Source: Bacteroidales bacterium (GTDB lineage: Bacteria > Bacteroidota > Bacteroidia > Bacteroidales > WCHB1-69). Taken from it: a stretch of 14,151 bases of DNA. The stretch is from positions 1 to 14,151 of the forward strand of contig JAAYRN010000067.1 of NCBI GenBank assembly GCA_012518765.1. Direction: 5' to 3'. The position numbers and the translations under genes are program-made. This document shows, piece by piece, positions 1 to 5,886 of the stretch. Under the pieces are notes generated by a model. The model saw nothing but the letters and a program-made list of their open reading frames with translations. It made no database searches and was not told where the DNA came from. Position 1 is the stretch's first letter, and every line of letters begins with the position of its first letter.

Positions 1-515
1 GCTCCGTAAGGCATTACCATAAACTCCTGAAAATCGATAGAATTATCGGAATGGGCTCCTCCGTTTAATATATTCATCATCGGAATGGGTAGCGTATTAG
101 CATTTACTCCTCCCAAATATCTGTATAAATCTTGTCCTACTTCCATAGCTGCTGCTTTGGCACAAGCCAAAGAAACTCCCAGCATGGCATTAGCTCCTAA
201 ATTACTTTTATTTTCAGTTCCGTCTATTTCAATAAGACGAGTATCTATAACATCTTGCCTGTCAACAGGAAACCCTTTTAGCTCTTCTGAAATTAATTTT
301 TGTACATTTTGAACAGCTTTTAGGACTCCTTTTCCTTGAAAGTACTGTGGGTCGTTGTCACGTAATTCAACTGCTTCGTACACTCCTGTAGAAGCTCCTG
401 AGGGTACGGCTGCTCTTCCCACAGCTCCAGCTTCGGTATAAACATCTACTTCTATGGTTGGATTCCCTCGTGAATCTAAAATTTGTCTTCCTGCTATATG
501 TATTATCCTACTCAT
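1..515 (-). CDS. eno: Enolase (phosphopyruvate hydratase), N-terminal part, runs off the left edge
   Basis: Enolase interconverts 2-phosphoglycerate and phosphoenolpyruvate in glycolysis. The ATG is at 513-515 on the minus strand, and 171 codons are present before the window ends. The full protein is usually about 430 residues, so only the N-terminal domain and the start of the barrel are visible. Family signatures seen in order are SRGNPTIEVDV near the N terminus, PSGASTGVYEAVELRD with the mobile-loop Ser, LIEIDGTENKSNLGANA, NILNGGAHSDN with the conserved His at about 155, and DFQEFMVMP with the conserved Glu at about 164. The reading frame is clean throughout. It starts 23 nt after the stop of the universal stress protein gene on the same strand, so the two are probably cotranscribed. 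No separate promoter fits in the gap. The identification is very secure; what is missing is only the rest of the gene. Confidence 0.97.
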   Translation of the reverse strand, partial: MSRIIHIAGRQILDSRGNPTIEVDVYTEAGAVGRAAVPSGASTGVYEAVELRDNDPQYFQGKGVLKAVQNVQKLISEELKGFPVDRQDVIDTRLIEIDGTENKSNLGANAMLGVSLACAKAAAMEVGQDLYRYLGGVNANTLPIPMMNILNGGAHSDNSIDFQEFMVMPYG

Positions 516-538
516 CTTATATTTATTATTTTATTATT

Positions 539-1387
539 CTAACGGAATATACTCGTGTCTACATTGACCGACAAAACGGGTATAGAGGATCTATTTACTA
601 ATTTCTGACTAAAAGAAGTAAGCGAGAAAGGATCATCTCCGTATAAATCAGTTTCTTTCATCGAAATAATTAAGTTTGCCTTAATGCCTTCGGATATTTC
701 AATGATTCGTCTGGGGTCTTTATCACTTTCAATAATGGTTGATTCTAATCTAATATCACGTTCATTAAAGTATATTTCAGCCTTATTTACATAAGCATCC
801 ACTAAATCTCTCAAATCTCTATACTTCGATGTATAAACTCCTACTATATGTACTTTTGCCTGAAATGCTTTGGATAAAAGAGCTGCAATTTTAACTTTTT
901 GAAGAGTTTCTCTTGAAGAGTCAATAATGATAACTATATCGGTTAAATCTCTATGAATATTTACAGTATCGCGAACTGTCAATACAGGAAATTCGGTTGA
1001 GCTAATAATTCTCATAGCTGTACTTCCTATAAAAAACTCTTCAAATCCACTGGTTCCGTGTGTTCCTACTACCACTAAGGCTCTACCCTGTTCTTTGGCT
1101 TCAGCTGCTATTTCCTTAGCGGCTTTACCCACACGAATTTTATGTTTTACTTTTGTATGATGAATATGTTTTTGGCAATATTCAGCTAATTCCATCAATT
1201 TTTTTTCAGCAATGGAAAGAATATTAGAACGTAGTGTAATGTTTGTTTCTTCAATTAATTTTGCATCTGGAGTTAAGCTGTATAAAAGCGTTAAATCTGT
1301 TTTTAATCTAATTGCCATAGAAACAGCATGTTTCATTGCATTCATAGAACCTAAAGAAAAGTCGATTCCTACTATTATATTTTTCAT
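539..1387 (-). CDS. Tandem-domain universal stress protein (UspA family)
   Basis: A 282-residue cytoplasmic protein made of two UspA-type domains, about residues 1-140 and 149-280. Domain 1 begins KNIIVGIDFS, with the Asp that contacts adenine in ATP-binding members. It ends with the nucleotide-binding signature G-2x-G-9x-G-S (G108, G111, G121, S122), followed by the usual FPVLTVRD strand. Domain 2 keeps the fold pattern (IVIIIDSS at the start, IPVLSVNVD at the end) but lacks the glycine signature, so only domain 1 is predicted to bind ATP. Proteins of this family are linked to stress and energy state, but the precise role of this one cannot be deduced. It lies 79 nt after thyA and 23 nt before eno on the same strand. 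The start is the first ATG of the frame and aligns with the usual family start. Confidence 0.93.
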   Translation of the reverse strand: MKNIIVGIDFSLGSMNAMKHAVSMAIRLKTDLTLLYSLTPDAKLIEETNITLRSNILSIAEKKLMELAEYCQKHIHHTKVKHKIRVGKAAKEIAAEAKEQGRALVVVGTHGTSGFEEFFIGSTAMRIISSTEFPVLTVRDTVNIHRDLTDIVIIIDSSRETLQKVKIAALLSKAFQAKVHIVGVYTSKYRDLRDLVDAYVNKAEIYFNERDIRLESTIIESDKDPRRIIEISEGIKANLIISMKETDLYGDDPFSLTSFSQKLVNRSSIPVLSVNVDTSIFR

Positions 1388-1421
1388 GACTATGTGTTTT
1401 ATATATTATTATTTCGATGTG

Positions 1422-1429
1422 TAAAAGTA
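1422..1429 (-). promoter_or_regulatory. Weak candidate -7 box upstream of the usp gene
   Basis: On the minus strand this reads TACTTTTA, seven of eight positions of the Bacteroidetes -7 consensus TAnnTTTG. It lies 34 nt before the ATG of the universal stress protein gene. No clear -33 TTTG was found at the expected distance. AT-rich sequence produces such matches by chance, so this is only a candidate. Confidence 0.3.
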
Positions 1430-1466
1430 ACAAAAAAAACTATATCTTTTGTCATATTTTAAAAAA

Positions 1467-2261
1467 TTAAACGGCAACCTCTGCTTTTATATGTGGATGT
1501 GCTTCGTAATTTTTCAATGTAAAATCTGAAAATGTAAAATCGTTTATATTTTTAATGTCCGGATTTAATTCCATTTGAGGTTGTGGATATGGGTTTCGTT
1601 GCACTTGTATTTTTGCCTGCTCTATATGATTTGCATACAAGTGTAAATCTCCAAAAGTATGAACAAATTGCTTGGCTTTCAACCCACAAACCTGAGCCAT
1701 CATCATCGTCAGTAAGGCATAAGATGCAATGTTAAAAGGTACACCTAAGAATGCGTCTGCACTTCGTTGGTATAACAGACACGATAACTCTCGATTATGT
1801 ACATAAAATTGGAATAAAATATGACAGGGAGGCAACCGCATTTCGCTTAAATCGCCCACATTCCACGCCGAAACTAATAATCTTCTTGAGTCGGGAGTAG
1901 TTTGAATTTGATTTATCACATTTTGTAGCTGATCAATTACTTGACCGTTTTTAGTTGTCCACGACCTCCACTGATGTCCATAAATAGGGCCTAAATCTCC
2001 CTGTTCATCAGCCCATTCATCCCATATACTTACATTGTTGTCTTTCAAATACTTTATATTAGTATCTCCTTTAATAAACCATAATAATTCGTGAATAATG
2101 GATTTTAAATGTAGTTTTTTTGTAGTTAATAATGGAAAACTTTTCTCCAAATCAAAAAAAACTTGGTATCCAAAAACGCTATAAATACCCGTTCCTGTTC
2201 GGTCTTGCTTATAATTTCCATTTTCGAGTATATGGTTTAATAAATCAATATATTGTTTCAT
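1467..2261 (-). CDS. thyA: Thymidylate synthase (ThyA type)
   Basis: Makes dTMP from dUMP using methylene-tetrahydrofolate, which is oxidised to dihydrofolate, in the cytoplasm. With the start at 2261 the protein is 264 residues, the same length as Escherichia coli ThyA, and the catalytic Cys of LPPCHILFQFYV falls at residue 146, the same number as in E. coli. Other conserved parts are the phosphate-binding Arg in DRTGTG (residue 21), LLTTKKLH, ELLWFIKGDTN, WDEWAD, GPIYGHQWR, DSRRLLVSAWN, QRSADAFLGVPFNIASYA and HTFGDLHLYANH. The frame is open upstream to an ATG at 2300, but those 13 residues (MHILICFSKKIKE) are not family sequence. A -7 box at 2303-2310 would also put the transcript start almost on top of that ATG, so 2261 is preferred. 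Because ThyA produces dihydrofolate, a dihydrofolate reductase is expected elsewhere in the genome. Confidence 0.97.
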   Translation of the reverse strand: MKQYIDLLNHILENGNYKQDRTGTGIYSVFGYQVFFDLEKSFPLLTTKKLHLKSIIHELLWFIKGDTNIKYLKDNNVSIWDEWADEQGDLGPIYGHQWRSWTTKNGQVIDQLQNVINQIQTTPDSRRLLVSAWNVGDLSEMRLPPCHILFQFYVHNRELSCLLYQRSADAFLGVPFNIASYALLTMMMAQVCGLKAKQFVHTFGDLHLYANHIEQAKIQVQRNPYPQPQMELNPDIKNINDFTFSDFTLKNYEAHPHIKAEVAV

Positions 2262-2302
2262 TTCTTTGATTTTTTTTGAAAAACAAATTAGTATATGCAT
2301 TG

Positions 2303-2310
2303 CAAAAGTA
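2303..2310 (-). promoter_or_regulatory. Candidate thyA promoter -7 box
   Basis: The minus strand reads TACTTTTG, a full match to the Bacteroidetes -7 consensus TAnnTTTG. It is 41 nt before the preferred thyA ATG at 2261, so transcription would begin around 2296-2299 and leave a leader of about 35 nt. A TTG at 2326-2328 is 15 nt upstream, nearer than the usual spacing of a -33 element, so the upstream half is unconvincing. The position decides the thyA start, because the ATG at 2300 would lie at the very 5' end of the transcript. Confidence 0.5.
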
Positions 2311-2359
2311 CAATATTATTTATAACAAGAAATATAGAAAAACAGAATATCTTATTTTT

Positions 2360-3055
2360 TTAAAAAGTGGCAAAGGCTAAGCAAGCTATACTTACTTTGG
2401 TGTTTGGAACTGCCAACAACGTATGTGTGGCTGCTTCTAAAGTTGACCCCGTAGTAATAACATCATCTACTAATAAAATATGTTTTCCTTCTAAAGGCTT
2501 AGGGTCTATTACTTTAAACACATTGTGAATGTTTTCCCAGCGGTTATAATGAGAGCGTTTGGTTTGAGTATCTGTCTCTATATGCCGAACAAGAGAATGT
2601 GTATTTAAGGGCTTTTTTGTTGCTTTTTGCACTCCTTTGGCAATAATTTCACTCTGATTATAACCTCTTTTTTTTATTTTATTAGGATGTAAAGGAATGG
2701 GTAAAATCAAGTCTATCGATTTCAATGTATCATCTTCCATAATATCTATTCCCATTAAAAGACCTAAATACTCTCCTATATTCTTTTGTCCTTTGTATTT
2801 AAGTTGGTGCATAAGATGCTGCATGGTACTTCCTTTTTTAAAATAATAACTTGCTATGGCTGCTTCAATGTATACCCTTCCTATAAATTTATCCATCAAA
2901 GGATTTTCATTTGAATAAAAATTTATTTTTGGCAAACTAACCAAGCAATGTGTGCAAATACACTCTTCGTTTTTAACCAAATTTTTGCCACAAGCCAAAC
3001 AATAAATAGGATAAAAAAGAGAAATAAAATCTTTTATAAACATCTTGATTCCCAT
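2360..3055 (-). CDS. comF: ComF/GntX-family phosphoribosyltransferase-fold protein
   Basis: A 231-residue ComF-family protein. The N terminus carries a small zinc-ribbon-like set of cysteines (C19, C22, C34, C37, plus C32). The rest is a type I phosphoribosyltransferase fold: PIPLHPNKIKKRGYNQSE at 119-136 is the ComF family hallmark and LLVDDVITTGST at 194-205 is the PRPP-binding loop with its two Asp residues. ComF proteins are needed for DNA uptake in naturally transformable bacteria, where they act on incoming single-stranded DNA in the cytoplasm, but they are also widespread in species not known to be competent. The enzymatic substrate, if any, is unclear. ATG codons at 3055 and 3043 (residue 5) are both possible. 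The gene begins the minus-strand arm, is divergent from the coiled-coil gene and lies 98 nt before thyA. Confidence 0.92.
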   Translation of the reverse strand: MGIKMFIKDFISLFYPIYCLACGKNLVKNEECICTHCLVSLPKINFYSNENPLMDKFIGRVYIEAAIASYYFKKGSTMQHLMHQLKYKGQKNIGEYLGLLMGIDIMEDDTLKSIDLILPIPLHPNKIKKRGYNQSEIIAKGVQKATKKPLNTHSLVRHIETDTQTKRSHYNRWENIHNVFKVIDPKPLEGKHILLVDDVITTGSTLEAATHTLLAVPNTKVSIACLAFATF

Positions 3056-3111
3056 AATTTGCTGAAAATAAATATTTTACATAGAAAACAAAAAATCTTC
3101 AAAAAAGCACC

Positions 3112-3119
3112 CAAAGATA
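3112..3119 (-). promoter_or_regulatory. Candidate comF promoter -7 box
   Basis: The minus strand reads TATCTTTG, a full match to TAnnTTTG, and lies 56 nt before the comF ATG at 3055. No convincing -33 TTTG was found at the usual 19-21 nt distance. It lies back to back with the plus-strand candidate at 3133-3140. Confidence 0.42.
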
Positions 3120-3132
3120 GACAATATTTTTT

Positions 3133-3140
3133 TACATTTG
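3133..3140 (+). promoter_or_regulatory. Candidate promoter -7 box for the coiled-coil gene
   Basis: Reads TACATTTG, a full match to the Bacteroidetes -7 consensus TAnnTTTG, 29 nt before the ATG at 3170. A clear -33 element is not visible. It probably also serves trxA, because no good promoter is seen in the 33 nt between the two genes. Confidence 0.45.
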
Positions 3141-3169
3141 TAAGTTGGAATTAAAATTATTAAAATAGT

Positions 3170-4090
3170 ATGGAACAGGAAAATAATTTGATTAAAGAAG
3201 TAAAAAAATATAGGAAATTAACCTTAATATTTGCAATATTATCCGTAATTTTAGCTATTATCTTGATTTACTCTTTGCTAAATGTAAAACAAATTGTTGT
3301 CGAAAGAGATATGTCTCTAACGCAACAAACCGAACTTCAAAACGAATTAGACTCTATTCTTCGAGAATATGAAATCATAAAAAATGAATACGGAGATTTA
3401 AATGCTCAACTATCAGAAAAAGACAGTGCTATTATTAAACAAGCTAAAGAGATAGAAGAACTTATACAATCTCAAGCTGATTATCGCAGAATTAAAAAGA
3501 AATTAGAACTACTTCAAAATCAAGGAAAAGAATACGTACATTTGTTAGATTCACTTTATACAAGTAATAGAATATTAACCATTGAGAATAAGGAAATTAA
3601 AGATGAAAACATCCGACTTTCTCAAGAAAAAGAAGCATTGGTACAAGAAAAAGAAGACCTTCACGAAAAAGTAAGTACAGCAGCTAAATTTAAAGCTTAT
3701 AATATTTCATTTAAAGGAATAAACTTAAAGTTAGGAGGCAGAAAAGAAGATGAAACCGATAGAGCTAAGCGAGTTAAGCTATTTAGAGTAAGTTATACTT
3801 TAAGCGAAAATAAACTCATCCCTCCGGGAGAAATTAATTTATACTGTCGTATTTCGCTCCCAGACGGAAGAGTCCTTGCCTTAGGAACAGGAGATGCTTA
3901 CAGCTTTACCAATAACGATAAGAAACTACAATACACAGTTAAACAAGTTGTTAATTATGAAAATAAAGCCAAACAAATTACCATGGTTTGGAGACTGAGA
4001 GAAGGCGACAAAGCAGTATCAGGAACCTATACCGCTCAATTATTTACCGATACCGATTATATTGGCGAAGCTTTACTTGAATTAAAATAA
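3170..4090 (+). CDS. Membrane-anchored coiled-coil protein of unknown function
   Basis: A 306-residue protein that I cannot assign to a named family. Three parts are visible. A short charged N-terminal tail (1-16) is followed by one hydrophobic helix (about 17-38, LTLIFAILSVILAIILIYSL). There follows a long Glu/Lys/Gln-rich stretch (about 47-170) with heptad-like Leu and Ile spacing, as expected for a coiled coil. The C-terminal domain (about 171-306) is rich in alternating hydrophobic and polar residues and ends with GTYTAQLFTDTDYIGEALLELK-like strands, which suggests a beta-sandwich. With Lys-rich sequence before the helix, the tail is probably cytoplasmic and the coiled coil and beta domain periplasmic, a type II single-pass arrangement. 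Similar single-pass coiled-coil proteins with this kind of tail are familiar in Bacteroidetes, usually left as hypothetical. It lies 33 nt upstream of trxA. It is a real gene, judged by its length, its clean frame and ordinary codon use. Confidence 0.85.
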   Translation: MEQENNLIKEVKKYRKLTLIFAILSVILAIILIYSLLNVKQIVVERDMSLTQQTELQNELDSILREYEIIKNEYGDLNAQLSEKDSAIIKQAKEIEELIQSQADYRRIKKKLELLQNQGKEYVHLLDSLYTSNRILTIENKEIKDENIRLSQEKEALVQEKEDLHEKVSTAAKFKAYNISFKGINLKLGGRKEDETDRAKRVKLFRVSYTLSENKLIPPGEINLYCRISLPDGRVLALGTGDAYSFTNNDKKLQYTVKQVVNYENKAKQITMVWRLREGDKAVSGTYTAQLFTDTDYIGEALLELK

Positions 4091-4123
4091 TTATTAATAC
4101 ATACTAAAAAATAAATTTAAATT

Positions 4124-4438
4124 ATGGCATTCGAAATACTCGACACAAACTGGGAAGAACTAACAAAATCAAACTCTGTAGTTGTTATTGATTTTAGCGC
4201 TGAATGGTGCGGACCCTGCCGCATGGTAACTCCTATCATTGAAGAATTAGCAGAAGAATATAAAGACAAAGCCCTGATAGGAAAAGTAGATATTGACAAC
4301 AATCCCAAAATAGCTATGCATTTTGGAATACGAAATATTCCTACCATTATCTTTATGAAAGATGGAGAATTAGTAGATAAGCATGTAGGCGTTATCCGAA
4401 AACCTGATTTACAGAAAAAAATAGATAGCTTACTATAA
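4124..4438 (+). CDS. trxA: Thioredoxin
   Basis: A 104-residue single-domain thioredoxin, the normal length for the family. It has the redox motif WCGPC (C29 and C32), the preceding IDFSAEW strand, KVDIDNNPKIAMHFGIRNIPTIIF with the cis-proline at P73, and the G84-x-x-V region of the last strand pair (DGELVDKHVG). No signal peptide is present, so it is cytoplasmic and would reduce protein disulfides and serve enzymes such as ribonucleotide reductase, itself reduced by thioredoxin reductase. It follows the coiled-coil gene by 33 nt and is closed by an intrinsic terminator. The antisense open frame over the same bases is not a gene. Confidence 0.97.
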   Translation: MAFEILDTNWEELTKSNSVVVIDFSAEWCGPCRMVTPIIEELAEEYKDKALIGKVDIDNNPKIAMHFGIRNIPTIIFMKDGELVDKHVGVIRKPDLQKKIDSLL

Positions 4439-4464
4439 ATCAATGAGTTTAAATTATTCAACAC

Positions 4465-4500
4465 AAAAAATAACTTATTCCTCAGTAAGTTATTTTTTTT
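4465..4500 (+). terminator. Intrinsic terminator after trxA
   Basis: The arms TAACTTATT (4471-4479) and AGTAAGTTA (4484-4492) pair around the loop CCTC, with one G-U pair. The stem is extended by the A-run at 4465-4470 against the T-run at 4493-4500. The T-run gives the U tail of a Rho-independent terminator. It begins 26 nt after the trxA stop and separates the coiled-coil/trxA unit from the serS operon. The A-run/T-run symmetry means it could also work on the other strand, but no minus-strand gene approaches from the right. Confidence 0.85.
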
Positions 4501-4570
4501 ATTAATTTTTTAACTACAACAATATATTAATTATATCTAAAAAAACAGCCATAGATACCATAAAAAAAAG

Positions 4571-4578
4571 TATTTTTG
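4571..4578 (+). promoter_or_regulatory. Candidate promoter -7 box for the serS operon
   Basis: Reads TATTTTTG, a full match to TAnnTTTG, 19 nt before the serS ATG and downstream of the terminator. No -33 TTTG is visible at the proper spacing and the surroundings are very AT-rich, so confidence is moderate. It is the only likely promoter before a run of six closely spaced genes. Confidence 0.42.
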
Positions 4579-4597
4579 TTGAAATATTATAATAAAA

Positions 4598-5866
4598 ATG
4601 ATACATCTAAATTTTTTAAGGGAAAATCCTGATTACGTTATCGAAAGATTAAAAATAAAAAACTTTGATGCCTACGAATATGTACAACATATTTTATCGT
4701 ATGACAAACAAAGACGCAAATTTCAAAAACAATTAGACGATAATTTTGCCGAACAAAATAAAATAGCCAAAGAAATAGGGAAATTATATAAAGAAGGGAA
4801 AAAATCCGAAGCGGAAACCCTAAAAGAAAAAGCATCTCAACTAAAAGAAGAGGCAAAAAAAATAGAAGAAAACTTTACCTTAAACGAAAAAGCTACCACC
4901 GAAACTCTAATTCTTTTACCCAACATCCCTCACGAAAGCGTTCCCCAAGGAAAATCGGCAGAAGATAACGAAATTGTTTTTACCGAAGGAGATACTACAA
5001 TTTCTCCTAATTTATTGCCTCATTGGGATTTATGTGAAAAACTTTCATTAATCGATTTTGAAATAGGAGCTAAACTAACTGGCTCAGGATTTCCTGTTTA
5101 CATAGGAAAAATGGCAAAACTTCAACGAGCTATTATTAACTTTTTTCTCGATAATGCCTTAACAGAAGGATACATAGAAGTTCAAACTCCCTATGTAGTT
5201 AACGAAGAATCGGCATACGCAACGGGGCAACTCCCTGATAAAGACAGCCAAATGTATCATGTAGAAAAAGATAATTTATTTCTAATACCTACAGCCGAAG
5301 TCCCAGTTACCAATATTTACCGTAATAACATACTAAAAGCAGAAGAATTACCTATCAAACATTGTGCATATTCTGCCTGTTTTCGTCGCGAGGCAGGCTC
5401 GTACGGAAAAGATGTTCGCGGATTAAATCGACTACATCAATTCGATAAAGTTGAAATTGTGCAAATTACCAAACCCGAAGATTCTTACGATACACTCGAA
5501 GAAATGAAAACATACGTTACATCCTTATTACGAAAATTAGAATTACCTTTTCGCATACTCCGTTTATGTGGAGGCGATATTAGTTTTACTTCTGCCTTAA
5601 CTTTTGATTTTGAAGTGTTTTCAAAAGGACAACAAAGATGGTTGGAAGTAAGTTCTGTTTCTAACTTTGAAAACTTTCAAGCTAATCGCATGAAATTGAG
5701 ATACAAAGATAATAACGGAAAAACACATTTGTTGCATACCTTAAACGGGAGTGCATTGGCTTTACCTCGTATCATAGCCGCATTATTAGAAAACAATCAA
5801 ACTACTGAAGGCAAAATACATATTCCTAAAAGTTTACAACCTTATACTGGATTTGATTACATATAA
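4598..5866 (+). CDS. serS: Seryl-tRNA synthetase
   Basis: Charges tRNA-Ser (and tRNA-Sec where present) with serine in the cytoplasm, via seryl-adenylate. The 422 residues match the bacterial family (E. coli about 430). Residues 1-100 form the N-terminal tRNA-binding arm, with the two charged helices of the antiparallel coiled coil at about 27-100. The class II catalytic core follows: LIPTAEVPVTN (229-239) with the serine-binding TAE, motif 2 around FRREAGSYGKDVRG (262-275) and LHQFDKVE (279-286), and motif 3 LNGSALALPRII (382-393) with its Arg at 391. All signature residues are present. The first ATG gives the usual MIHLNFLRENPDYV-type N terminus. It is the first gene of the plus-strand operon, and guaA starts 20 nt after it. 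Confidence 0.98.
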   Translation: MIHLNFLRENPDYVIERLKIKNFDAYEYVQHILSYDKQRRKFQKQLDDNFAEQNKIAKEIGKLYKEGKKSEAETLKEKASQLKEEAKKIEENFTLNEKATTETLILLPNIPHESVPQGKSAEDNEIVFTEGDTTISPNLLPHWDLCEKLSLIDFEIGAKLTGSGFPVYIGKMAKLQRAIINFFLDNALTEGYIEVQTPYVVNEESAYATGQLPDKDSQMYHVEKDNLFLIPTAEVPVTNIYRNNILKAEELPIKHCAYSACFRREAGSYGKDVRGLNRLHQFDKVEIVQITKPEDSYDTLEEMKTYVTSLLRKLELPFRILRLCGGDISFTSALTFDFEVFSKGQQRWLEVSSVSNFENFQANRMKLRYKDNNGKTHLLHTLNGSALALPRIIAALLENNQTTEGKIHIPKSLQPYTGFDYI

Positions 5867-5886
5867 AAAATTAAAATAATTTCCCC

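Noticed and set aside
85..312. 75-codon plus-strand open frame
   Set aside because: It is antisense to the conserved enolase N terminus and has no protein-like features.
4117..4464. 115-codon minus-strand open frame over trxA
   Set aside because: It is antisense to a certain thioredoxin, resembles no known protein and extends into the terminator arm.
4501..4597. T-box or other structured leader before serS
   Set aside because: The 97 nt between the terminator and serS are simple AT-rich sequence with no strong stems, and T-boxes are not typical of this phylum.
5867..5886. Purine riboswitch or other leader control before guaA
   Set aside because: Only 20 nt separate serS and guaA, too short for an aptamer.
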